From Bacteroidales bacterium (GTDB lineage: Bacteria; Bacteroidota; Bacteroidia; Bacteroidales; UBA932), in NCBI GenBank assembly GCA_028691975.1, contig JAQUYF010000007.1, forward strand, positions 1,720 through 52,477: 50,758 nt of DNA. The letters are read 5' to 3'. The notes under the pieces were generated by a model that did no database searches, had not been told where the DNA came from, and saw only the letters and a list, made by a program, of their open reading frames with translations. Below are positions 27,333-34,601 of this stretch, piece by piece (position 1 is the first letter of the stretch; every line of letters begins with the position of its first letter). Both the position numbers and the translations under genes were made by a program.

Positions 27333-28058
27333 CTACTCGTCTAAAGCCATGTTGTGATATACATTCTGTACATCTTCATCTTCTTCAAGCTTTTCAATCA
27401 ATTTGTCCAATTCTACTCTATCTTCAGGAGCGACTGTCTTTAAGTCAACATTCGGAAATCTCTCGAAACCGCCGGATACCATCTCGTAGCCCTTCTCCTC
27501 AATATATTTCTGAATATTGTTGAACGATGTATATTCGCCGTAAATGTTGATAACCCCATCTTCATCCTGAAATACCTCATCGACACCGTAGTCAATAAGC
27601 TCCAGTTCCAACTCATCTATATCGACAGGACTGTCACTCTTCATTTTGAAGACGCACTTGTGGTCAAACATAAACTCTACACTTCCCGATGTACCGAGAG
27701 CTCCGCCGAACTTGTTGAAATAACTTCTTACATTGGCAACAGTTCTATTGGTATTGTCCGTCGCTGTCTCTACAAGGAAAGCGATGCCGTGAGGGCCGTA
27801 GCCTTCATATACAACCTCTTTGTAATCGCCCTGGTCCTTATCTACAGCCTTTTTGATAGCTCTTTCAACATTCTCTTTAGGCATATTTTCAGACTTTGCA
27901 GTCTGCATCAATGTCCTTAATCTCGGATTACCGTTAGGGTCAGTACCACCCTGTTTGGCGGCAATTGTAATCTCTTTTCCAAGACGAGTAAAAACGCGGG
28001 CCATGTTGCCCCAACGTTTAAACTTTCTCTCTTTTCTGAATTCGAAAGCTCTTCCCAT
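27333..28058 (-). CDS. YebC/PmpR family regulator
   Basis: A 241-residue member of the YebC/PmpR family. The N-terminus MGRAFEFRKERKFKRWGNMA is the usual Bacteroidota form, and KEITIAAKQGG, NRTVANVRSYFNKFGG and YEGYGPHGIAFLVE are family hallmarks. Proteins of this family bind DNA in some species and in others act on ribosomes stalled at proline runs, so its exact role is open. It begins 9 bases after the TPR gene and is likely co-transcribed with it. Confidence 0.93.
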   Translation of the reverse strand: MGRAFEFRKERKFKRWGNMARVFTRLGKEITIAAKQGGTDPNGNPRLRTLMQTAKSENMPKENVERAIKKAVDKDQGDYKEVVYEGYGPHGIAFLVETATDNTNRTVANVRSYFNKFGGALGTSGSVEFMFDHKCVFKMKSDSPVDIDELELELIDYGVDEVFQDEDGVINIYGEYTSFNNIQKYIEEKGYEMVSGGFERFPNVDLKTVAPEDRVELDKLIEKLEEDEDVQNVYHNMALDE

Positions 28059-28067
28059 AATACCTGA

Positions 28068-28739
28068 CTATTTGTTCTCGATACGAGAAATATATTTGTT
28101 TACCTCATACCCTTCGTATGACTGAGGGTACTTAATCTGAATATCTTTGTAAAGCTTTAAGGCCTCATCGTTTTTACCTAACTCTTCCGCCATAATGGCT
28201 GCCTTCATAAGGTATTGAGCCGCATAGCTGTTCTCGGCAACGGCAGCAGCCTTTTTGTACGTGTCGAAAGACTTTTGAGTCTCGCCGAGGTTGGCGTATG
28301 CATCACCCATGCAGCAGAGAGCTCTTGCCTTGAGAATCTCATCTTTGCCGCTATATTTTTTCAAATAGGAGACAGCCTCTTCGTTCTTTCCCAGTTGGAG
28401 GGCACTTATACCTGCATACATATAAACTGAGGAACCACCTTTCTTTCCGTATTTGTCGATAATTTGAGCAAAGCCCATAATATTGCCGTCTCCGTTGAGA
28501 GCGGTTTCAAAATCATTTGCACGGAAAAGTCTCTCTGCGGTGTACATCTGAGCCTTAGCCTCTGCCTTCTGCGGAGACAGGTACCACCTGTTGATAGCAA
28601 ATATGGCAACGATAATCACTAAAATTGCTAAAATAGCATTTAAGATGTGTTTTTGATACTTTTGCAAGAAAGCTTCAACTCCTGTTACAGCTGTTCCAAC
28701 ATGCTGTTCCTGCTGAGTTTGTTGTTTTTTATTAGACAT
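28068..28739 (-). CDS. membrane-anchored TPR protein
   Basis: A 223-residue protein with a short Gln-rich cytoplasmic start, a membrane helix (about residues 32-48: ILNAILAILVIIVAIFAI) and then tetratricopeptide-like repeats to the end (YMYAGISALQLGKNEEAVSYL, ARALCCMGDAYANLGETQKS, MAEELGKNDEALKLYKDI). The layout resembles YfgM, a SecYEG-associated chaperone factor, but this is only by architecture. I chose the ATG at 28739; the longer reading frame to 28958 crosses into recF and over the promoter. Confidence 0.8.
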   Translation of the reverse strand: MSNKKQQTQQEQHVGTAVTGVEAFLQKYQKHILNAILAILVIIVAIFAINRWYLSPQKAEAKAQMYTAERLFRANDFETALNGDGNIMGFAQIIDKYGKKGGSSVYMYAGISALQLGKNEEAVSYLKKYSGKDEILKARALCCMGDAYANLGETQKSFDTYKKAAAVAENSYAAQYLMKAAIMAEELGKNDEALKLYKDIQIKYPQSYEGYEVNKYISRIENK

Positions 28740-28801
28740 TGTAATTATTATTTTTTTATTTCTTTTTTTATTAAAAATCAGGGCATAATTAATGCGAAGC
28801 G

Positions 28802-28831
28802 CAAATTTACAATAAAAATGGGAATCACAAA
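28802..28831 (-). promoter_or_regulatory. promoter of the TPR-YebC pair
   Basis: Leftward TTTG (28831-28828), 18 bases, TAAATTTG (28809-28802), both boxes consensus, 63 bases before the TPR start. It is divergent from the recF promoter. Confidence 0.7.
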
Positions 28832-28841
28832 CATTATTTTG

Positions 28842-28849
28842 TACTTTTG
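28842..28849 (+). promoter_or_regulatory. recF operon -7 promoter box
   Basis: TACTTTTG fits TAnnTTTG, 17 bases before the recF ATG; the -33 region has no exact TTTG. The short leader would be about 10-12 bases. Confidence 0.5.
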
Positions 28850-28866
28850 TAGAATAAGAAGATGAC

Positions 28867-29967
28867 ATGTATTTAAAAAGAATCATACTCAATAATTTTA
28901 AAAATATAAGAGAGACCTGCCTTGAATTTTCGCCTCGATTAAATTGTATTTCAGGCAATAATGGTGCAGGTAAGACAAATCTTCTGGATGCGGTATATTA
29001 TCTCTCCATGACTAAGAGCTTCTTCTCGGTATCGGACAGGTATGTATATACACACGGTGCACAGGATGCTTCACTCAATGGCTCTTACGTTATGGATGAC
29101 GGTTCTCTGGAGAAGATAGCTATTGCCGTCAGAAGGGAGGGAACTAAGATTGTAAAGCGTAATGACAAGAGTTACAGTAAGTTTTCCGAGCATATAGGGT
29201 TGCTTCCAATAGTCATGGTATCTCCTGCGGACTCCTCTTTGATCAATGATGCCGGAGAGGAGAGGCGCAAGGCCATGAACTTCATTCTTGCCCAGATAGA
29301 TCGGAATTATCTTCCCAATATTCAGAAATTCAATCAGTTGCTTTTAGCACGTAATAAATACCTCAAGAGTGACAACATCCCTCAGGATTTGATTAATGCC
29401 ATCACGGAACAGATGACGGCCCCTGCGACATACGTCTATTCGGCGCGCAGACAGTTGTGCATTGATCTTCTGCCCATTGTCAGAGAGTATTACTCTATTA
29501 TTTCCGGAGGGACGGAAGATGTCTCCATGGAGTACAAAAGTGATCTTCAGACGGCTTCGATGGAAGAGCTGATGCTTGGCAGTCAGAGTCGCGATACTCT
29601 TTTCAGATACACGACAGTCGGACCGCAGAGAGATGATCTTCTCTTCCTTTTGGATGGTCATCCTATTCGTAAATGCGGCTCTCAGGGCCAGCAAAAGTCA
29701 TTTCTGCTTGCAGTAAAATTGGCTCAGTTCGCACTTATGAAGAGGCTCTATGGTGTCTCTCCGATATTGCTGCTTGATGATGTCTTTGACAAGTTGGATA
29801 TCAACAGGGTAAAATACCTTCTAAAGATTGTTTCAAGTGACGAGTTTGGACAAATTTTCGTGACTGACAGCAACAAAATACGGCTATCTTCCCTGACCGA
29901 TGCTTTTTCGGCGGACTGGAGTGCCTTTTATGTGGAGAACGGTGAGTTTATAAAGGAGGATAATTGA
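28867..29967 (+). CDS. recF: DNA repair/replication ATPase RecF
   Basis: A 366-residue SMC-like ATPase with Walker A GNNGAGKT (residues 30-37), the signature-like SQGQQKSFLLAVKLAQF and Walker B PILLLDDVFDKLD. RecF with RecO and RecR loads RecA at gapped DNA. The DUF721 gene overlaps its end by one base (TGATG). The recF-DUF721 pairing is common in Bacteroidota; dnaN and dnaA are not adjacent here. Confidence 0.95.
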   Translation: MYLKRIILNNFKNIRETCLEFSPRLNCISGNNGAGKTNLLDAVYYLSMTKSFFSVSDRYVYTHGAQDASLNGSYVMDDGSLEKIAIAVRREGTKIVKRNDKSYSKFSEHIGLLPIVMVSPADSSLINDAGEERRKAMNFILAQIDRNYLPNIQKFNQLLLARNKYLKSDNIPQDLINAITEQMTAPATYVYSARRQLCIDLLPIVREYYSIISGGTEDVSMEYKSDLQTASMEELMLGSQSRDTLFRYTTVGPQRDDLLFLLDGHPIRKCGSQGQQKSFLLAVKLAQFALMKRLYGVSPILLLDDVFDKLDINRVKYLLKIVSSDEFGQIFVTDSNKIRLSSLTDAFSADWSAFYVENGEFIKEDN

Positions 29968-30284
29968 TGTACAGATCGAATATTAAATCAATCGGAGACG
30001 TCATCTCGGATTATATAAATGAGTCCAAGCTCGATGGCGGGCTTTTGATGGTTCGTGTCTTTGATGCGTGGGAGAGTGTTATGGCCGAGCAGTTTGCTCC
30101 GTTTATGAGCGTAGATGAGGTGAAAAAGCTTACTCTCAACAAGTTTTACAGCAAGGGCACGCTTTCATGCAAGATAGCTTCCTCTGTTGTACGAAACAGG
30201 CTGAGGGTTCATAACGATATGTTAATAAGCAAGTTGAATTCTATCTTGGGCGGTGAGTATGTACATAAATTAGTATTGTCATAA
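29967..30284 (+). CDS. DUF721 (DciA-like) protein
   Basis: A 105-residue DUF721 protein (SIGDVISDYINESKLDGGLL, VFDAWESVMAEQFAPF, GTLSCKIASSVVRNRL). DUF721 proteins of the DciA type are thought to load the replicative helicase in bacteria without DnaC. The ATG at 29967 overlaps the recF stop in a TGATG junction and is preferred over an in-frame TTG one codon earlier. Helicase-loader role is by family only. Confidence 0.85.
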   Translation: MYRSNIKSIGDVISDYINESKLDGGLLMVRVFDAWESVMAEQFAPFMSVDEVKKLTLNKFYSKGTLSCKIASSVVRNRLRVHNDMLISKLNSILGGEYVHKLVLS

Positions 30285-30285
30285 A

Positions 30286-31314
30286 ATGCGAGACAGACAT
30301 AAAATAGTAATAGACAGTGCGATACCATTTATTGAGGGCGTTTTGGAACCTTACTTTGATGTAGAGTACCGAAAGGGAGGGGAGATAGATCGCTCCGAGG
30401 TTAAGGAGGCAGATGCTCTGGTTATAAGAACCCGTACTCATTGCGGGGCATCCCTTCTTGAGGGTTCTGAGGTTGGACTGATAGCTACGGCAACCATCGG
30501 TACCGATCATATTGATACTGAATATTGTAAGGCACATGACATAAAGGTATTCAACGTTCCGGGATGTAATTCGGCTGCCGTAAAGCAGTATGTGTTTACT
30601 GCCCTCTATACCTTGGCCGAAGCCAAAAATATTGATTTGAAAGGGAAGATACTCGGGGTGATCGGAGTCGGGAATGTAGGCGGCAAGGTGGCTTCATTTG
30701 CAGAGGAGTCAGGCTTCACAGTTTTGCGTAATGATCCGCCACGCGAAAGGTCGGAACATTTGCCTGCAGGCTACTTTACCTCATTGGATGAGTTGCTCGA
30801 CGTGTCTGACATAGTTACGGTGCATATTCCGCTTTGGACGGAAAATGAGAATTTTGTAGGTTGCGAGTTTTTGGGGAAGATGAAGGATGGTGCCATATTT
30901 ATCAATGCTTCGCGCGGAGAGATAGTGGATGAGGTGGCACTTCTGCAAAACATGACCCGCTTTAAGGGTACCGTAATTGACGTATGGCAACACGAGCCGT
31001 ACATTAACAGAGATTTGCTCGATAGAGCCGATATTGCTACAGTGCATATTGCCGGCTATTCGCAACAGGGAAAAATTAACGGAACAGTGGCGGTTGTACG
31101 GGAATTGGGAGACTATTTCGGTATTGATGCGTTGAAGCGGTTTGATCTGAAGGGAAGTCGCGTCACTCTTGATCTCTCATCGAAGTCGCAGAGCGAAGTA
31201 TACAGGATGTTGAAGGGCATATATGATATTATGAAAGATGACAAAGCCCTTCGTGCGCAGCCTGAAGAGTTTGAACATCTTAGAGAAAACTACAAATACA
31301 GAATAGAATTTTGA
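30286..31314 (+). CDS. pdxB: erythronate-4-phosphate dehydrogenase
   Basis: A 342-residue D-2-hydroxyacid dehydrogenase of the PdxB type, which oxidises 4-phosphoerythronate for pyridoxal phosphate synthesis. Seen are the NAD site GVIGVGNVGG (about 125-134), INASRGEIVDE with the catalytic Arg region, DVWQHEP, and VHIAGYSQQGKINGT, which is specific to PdxB. It starts 1 base after DUF721. At 342 aa it is a little shorter than E. coli PdxB (378). Confidence 0.93.
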   Translation: MRDRHKIVIDSAIPFIEGVLEPYFDVEYRKGGEIDRSEVKEADALVIRTRTHCGASLLEGSEVGLIATATIGTDHIDTEYCKAHDIKVFNVPGCNSAAVKQYVFTALYTLAEAKNIDLKGKILGVIGVGNVGGKVASFAEESGFTVLRNDPPRERSEHLPAGYFTSLDELLDVSDIVTVHIPLWTENENFVGCEFLGKMKDGAIFINASRGEIVDEVALLQNMTRFKGTVIDVWQHEPYINRDLLDRADIATVHIAGYSQQGKINGTVAVVRELGDYFGIDALKRFDLKGSRVTLDLSSKSQSEVYRMLKGIYDIMKDDKALRAQPEEFEHLRENYKYRIEF

Positions 31315-31315
31315 C

Positions 31316-31322
31316 AAGGAGG
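31316..31322 (+). promoter_or_regulatory. strong Shine-Dalgarno of the DUF4301 gene
   Basis: AAGGAGG, 6 bases before the ATG at 31329. Such strong sites are rare in this window; it decides for the ATG against the TTG at 31311. Confidence 0.7.
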
Positions 31323-31328
31323 CACGTT

Positions 31329-32801
31329 ATGTTCAGTAAAAAGGATTTGGAGAGTATCTCCGCAAGGGGCATTTCCCTTAAAACAGTTGAAAAGCAGTTG
31401 AAATATTACAAAACCGGCTTTCCCGCGCTCAATGTAATCTCGGCCGCGACTCCCAACAGAGGTATAAAAGTATTGTCGGAAAGTGAAAAGAGCAAGGCAT
31501 TGGCCTCTCGTGAGGGTACTTCTTTAAAGATTACCAAATTTGTTCCCGCTTCAGGAGCCGCTTCCCGAATGTTCAAGGATTTGTATCAAGTCCTTAACAG
31601 CGGTTCAATGAATCAAGTCGGAGAGCAGTTTGCCGCTCATATCAGGGAATTTGCTTTTTATACTCCCGAGATGTTTGACGGCTGTGATGCACTGACCGCT
31701 ATCGACAGAGTTCTCACAGATAAGGGACTCAATTACGGGGAGAAGCCCAAGGGAGAGTTGCTGTTTCACAAATATCCGGATGAAAAGCGAACATCTTTTG
31801 AGGAACACCTCGTAGAGGGAGCTCTTTACGCAAAAATGGCAGATAACAGTGTAAATATTGTTGTTTCAGTCTCTCCCGAACATTTGGCCGGATTTAAGGC
31901 CCTTTATGACTCTGTCAAATCAAAATATGAGGCCCGCTTCGGGGTGAGGTACAATGTCTCGTTTACGATACAATCTCCATCCACAGATATTCTTGCAGTA
32001 ACGCAGGATGATGAACCTTTCAGAAAGGAGAATGGAGAGTTGCTTTTCCGTCCGGGAGGGCACGGGGCCTTGATTGAGAATATCAACAGCACGGATACCG
32101 ATATATTGATTATCAAAAATATCGATAACGTTGTAAGAGAAAATTATATAGAGCAGACTGTGCTGTGCAAGAAGATTTTGACCGGAGTGGTAATACAGAG
32201 TCGCGAGAAGAGCTTTGCATATATAAAAGCTCTTGACAAAGCATTGAAGGAGAAGAATTCTGATAACGTAAGTGAGCTCTGCAAAGAGATAGTACGCTTC
32301 CTGAGCAATGAATATTGCATAGATATTCAAGATGTTGCAGAGAAGGATCTGCCGTATTTCCTGCGGACAAAACTCAACCGCCCTATCCGTGCCTGCGGTA
32401 TGGTGCGCAACCTTGGTGAACCTGGTGGAGGTCCGTTCATTGTCAAAGATAATGATGGTGCCACCTCTTTACAGATCCTTGAAAGTGTTCAGCTTGATCC
32501 GACCAATCCTCATACTGCCGGACTGTTTGCCGGAGGCACACACTTTAACCCTGTAGATCTGGTCTGCTCGATTACTGACTATAAGGGAGAGAAGTTTGAT
32601 CTGAAGCATTTTGTAGATGAAGAGAGCGGCTTTATTGCTTCCAAGAGCTATGAGGGGCGCAAACTCAAGGCTCAGGAGTTGCCGGGGCTGTGGAATGGTG
32701 CCATGAGTAACTGGAATACAATATTTGTAGAGGTGCCGTTGATTACATTCAATCCCGTGAAGACAGTCATGGATCTTCTCAGAAAAGAACATTTGGGCTG
32801 A
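31329..32801 (+). CDS. DUF4301 protein, nucleotidyltransferase-like
   Basis: A 490-residue cytoplasmic protein of the DUF4301 family. It shows FVPASGAASRMFKDL (residues 71-85), KRTSFEEHLVEGALYAK (153-169), RPGGHGALIENI (241-252) and IIKNIDNV (261-268). Their order resembles the UDP-sugar pyrophosphorylase fold: a glycine-rich nucleotide loop before an Arg, a Lys-Thr-Phe-like segment, a GHG loop and an (N)DN motif. A nucleotide-sugar or nucleotidyl transfer role is therefore likely, but this is inference. It starts 14 bases after pdxB and ends 5 bases before the radical SAM gene, so it belongs to that operon. Confidence 0.82.
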   Translation: MFSKKDLESISARGISLKTVEKQLKYYKTGFPALNVISAATPNRGIKVLSESEKSKALASREGTSLKITKFVPASGAASRMFKDLYQVLNSGSMNQVGEQFAAHIREFAFYTPEMFDGCDALTAIDRVLTDKGLNYGEKPKGELLFHKYPDEKRTSFEEHLVEGALYAKMADNSVNIVVSVSPEHLAGFKALYDSVKSKYEARFGVRYNVSFTIQSPSTDILAVTQDDEPFRKENGELLFRPGGHGALIENINSTDTDILIIKNIDNVVRENYIEQTVLCKKILTGVVIQSREKSFAYIKALDKALKEKNSDNVSELCKEIVRFLSNEYCIDIQDVAEKDLPYFLRTKLNRPIRACGMVRNLGEPGGGPFIVKDNDGATSLQILESVQLDPTNPHTAGLFAGGTHFNPVDLVCSITDYKGEKFDLKHFVDEESGFIASKSYEGRKLKAQELPGLWNGAMSNWNTIFVEVPLITFNPVKTVMDLLRKEHLG

Positions 32802-32806
32802 GAATT

Positions 32807-33880
32807 ATGGGGAAGAAAATAGGCTTTAAAAAGAGATTGCAACTTGAGTTGTTCAGACGATATCAAGACACAAAGATTGTAGAACATCAGCTTTCTACAC
32901 TCTTTTGGGAGTGCACCTTAAGATGCAATGCCGCATGTCTGCACTGTGGCAGCGACTGCAAGGCCTCTCCCGAGATGAAAGATATGCCTGTTCGGGATTT
33001 TCTCACGGTGGTGGACAGTATCGCTCCGCATGTAGATTCTCACAAGACATTTATCATATTTACAGGAGGGGAATGTTTAGTGCGCAAAGATCTTGAGCAG
33101 GCCGGAATGGAACTCCATAAACGCGAATTTCCATGGGGAATTGTGACAAATGGAATAGGTCTGGACAAAAGACGGTTCGAGTCTCTCCTTAGCAGTGGCA
33201 TGCATACAGCAACAGTTAGCTTGGACGGGTTTAAAGATGAGCACAACTGGCTCCGCGGCAATCCGATCTGCTTCGATAAGGCGGTAAATGCCATTGAACT
33301 GATGGCAGCTGAAAAGGATTTTATTTTTGATGTGGTGACTTGTGTCAATCAGAAAAACTTCTCAAGACTGGAGGAGTTTAAGGAGTTCCTGATCTCTATA
33401 GGTGTAAAAGATTGGAGAATATTCACAATTTTTCCTGTAGGCAGAGCAGCGAATGTGCCTGAACTTCAACTCTCCAATGAGCAGTTTACGGATGTACTGC
33501 GCTTTATCAAGAGGACAAGAGAGGAGGGACGAATTAAACTTAATTTTGCCTGTGAAGGCTTTCTCGGAGGATATGAGATGGAAGTCAGAGATACGCTTTT
33601 TCAATGCAGTGCCGGTATTTCCATTGCCTCGGTTCTCTCTGACGGTGCCATTTCGGCCTGTCCGAGCATAAGAGCCAATTATCATCAGGGTAACATCTAT
33701 AAGGATGATTTCTGGAAAGTATGGAACGAAGGTTTTGGAGAATACAGGGACAGGTCGTGGGCAAAGCAGGGGATATGTGCTGATTGTAAAGTCTTTAAGT
33801 ATTGCAGAGGGAACGGAATGCATCTTCATGATGATAACGGACGCTTATTGGTATGTCACTACAACAGGATTACGGAGTGA
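32807..33880 (+). CDS. radical SAM/SPASM protein of the rSAM-lipoprotein type
   Basis: A 357-residue radical SAM enzyme. The 4Fe-4S/SAM site is Cys40-x3-Cys44-x2-Cys47, preceded by LFWECTLR; the SAM-binding TGGE is at 86-89. The SPASM part has Cys267-x12-Gly280-x4-Cys285, then Cys324-x2-Cys327-x5-Cys333, and Cys350, with an extra Cys249. The usual Cys four residues after Cys333 is replaced by Gly337. The N-terminus KKRLQLELFRRYQ...EHQLSTLFWEC fits the family I recall as TIGR04133, paired with small lipoproteins. It probably modifies a peptide. Two candidate lipoprotein substrates follow. No signal peptide; cytoplasmic. Confidence 0.88.
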   Translation: MGKKIGFKKRLQLELFRRYQDTKIVEHQLSTLFWECTLRCNAACLHCGSDCKASPEMKDMPVRDFLTVVDSIAPHVDSHKTFIIFTGGECLVRKDLEQAGMELHKREFPWGIVTNGIGLDKRRFESLLSSGMHTATVSLDGFKDEHNWLRGNPICFDKAVNAIELMAAEKDFIFDVVTCVNQKNFSRLEEFKEFLISIGVKDWRIFTIFPVGRAANVPELQLSNEQFTDVLRFIKRTREEGRIKLNFACEGFLGGYEMEVRDTLFQCSAGISIASVLSDGAISACPSIRANYHQGNIYKDDFWKVWNEGFGEYRDRSWAKQGICADCKVFKYCRGNGMHLHDDNGRLLVCHYNRITE

Positions 33881-33905
33881 CAAATATATCTGCAGACTAT
33901 ATTAG

Positions 33906-33935
33906 TTGTTATTCAAAAAAATATTATTAACTTTG
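33906..33935 (+). promoter_or_regulatory. promoter of the first small lipoprotein
   Basis: TTG (33906-33908), 19 bases, TAACTTTG (33928-33935). Both boxes and spacing fit the Bacteroidota consensus. It lets the lipoprotein be made apart from the enzyme operon, with a leader of about 30 bases. Confidence 0.75.
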
Positions 33936-33970
33936 TGATCGGATTTTAAATTTTATCAACTTAATGGATT

Positions 33971-34183
33971 ATGAAGAAGATTATCTTATTGGTAGCTGCA
34001 GCAGGCATTTTAATGTGCTCAAGCTGTTCAAAGACTTGCAATTGCAAAGCGAAAATTAATGACGAAGTTATTAGCGAAACTACCGTTGAACTTAGTGACG
34101 GCGAGAAATGTAGCGATTATAACACATCAGTTACAATATTAGGTCAGACTGCAGCATATAAATGTACTGCTCAGCTTTTCTAA
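33971..34183 (+). CDS. small Cys-rich lipoprotein 1
   Basis: A 70-residue predicted lipoprotein. A hydrophobic signal (about 4-15) leads to the likely lipid-bearing Cys19 (CSSC). The mature part of 52 residues has exactly four other cysteines: Cys23 and Cys25 (C-x-C) and Cys47 and Cys65 (17 residues apart). Conserved with the next small gene are the patterns TCxC near the start, (N/D)(D/G)EVI, and C-x2-Y-x-T-x-VT-x-LG-x-T. It has its own promoter and a very strong terminator. Candidate substrate or partner of the radical SAM enzyme and the thioredoxin-like membrane protein. Function unknown. Confidence 0.85.
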   Translation: MKKIILLVAAAGILMCSSCSKTCNCKAKINDEVISETTVELSDGEKCSDYNTSVTILGQTAAYKCTAQLF

Positions 34184-34200
34184 ATCATTGTATTCAATAA

Positions 34201-34247
34201 AAAAATCTGGCATAAAATGCAACTGCGTTTTATGCCAGATTTTTTTT
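34201..34247 (+). terminator. very strong terminator after lipoprotein 1
   Basis: A perfect 17-bp stem (34201-34217 with 34228-34244), which can be extended to about 20 bp with a tetraloop by pairing inside TGCAACTGCG, followed by a U-tract (34240-34247). The A-rich left arm could also serve transcription from the right. Confidence 0.93.
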
Positions 34248-34331
34248 GTATTTGATAATAAAATATTAACTTTACGACGTAGTTACGCCTCAGGCCGTAT
34301 CGTATGACACACCTAAATAAATTATAGACGT

Positions 34332-34589
34332 ATGAAAAATTTACTTTTATTACTGACTGTCATTCTTGCCGGAATGTTTTTCGCAAGTTGTGATCAGACA
34401 TGTGTTTGTACCGTTGAAGTTGACGGGGAAGTTATTTACCGTCAAGAGTATGATATAGATGTTCTTGAGTCCGTCAAGGAAGAGGATATCTCTTTTTGCA
34501 AAAAATATGAGACTAATGTTACCGTCCTTGGTGAAACGTACGGTACGGAGTGTCAATTTGCGGATTTCGATTTTGGAGGCTATTTGTAG
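34332..34589 (+). CDS. small Cys-rich lipoprotein 2
   Basis: An 85-residue paralog of the preceding lipoprotein. Signal about 3-18, likely lipid Cys20 (ASC), then Cys24 and Cys26 (C-x-C), Cys56 and Cys74, again 17 residues apart. Shared motifs are QTCxC, DGEVI and YETNVTVLGETYGTEC. It differs by an acidic insertion of about 8 residues (near 43-53) and a longer aromatic/acidic tail. It is separated from lipoprotein 1 by a terminator and may be transcribed from the 34249-34331 region, where TAACTTTA is a near-consensus box. The TTG of the membrane redox gene follows 12 bases after its stop. Confidence 0.85.
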   Translation: MKNLLLLLTVILAGMFFASCDQTCVCTVEVDGEVIYRQEYDIDVLESVKEEDISFCKKYETNVTVLGETYGTECQFADFDFGGYL

Positions 34590-34592
34590 GAG
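34588..34592 (+). promoter_or_regulatory. Shine-Dalgarno supporting a TTG start
   Basis: AGGAG overlapping the stop of lipoprotein 2, 9 bases before the TTG at 34602. No ATG is suitably placed, so TTG is the most likely start of the membrane redox gene. Confidence 0.55.
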
Positions 34593-34601
34593 TTTTTATC
34601 G

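Noticed and set aside
28862-28876. A four-codon ATG frame just before recF
   Set aside because: Too short to support and overlaps the recF start; likely chance.
28740-28958. N-terminal extension of the TPR protein by 73 codons
   Set aside because: It would cross a consensus promoter and enter recF; the ATG at 28739 gives a normal membrane-anchored protein.
31311-31328. TTG start for the DUF4301 gene, overlapping pdxB
   Set aside because: A strong AAGGAGG lies 6 bases before the ATG at 31329, inside the supposed extension.
31920-32330. A 136-aa leftward frame inside the DUF4301 gene
   Set aside because: Shadow of a conserved protein with recognisable motifs; no start signal or homology visible.
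33362-33829. A 155-aa leftward frame inside the radical SAM gene
   Set aside because: Antisense to the SPASM region, whose cysteine pattern shows that the forward frame is the coding one.
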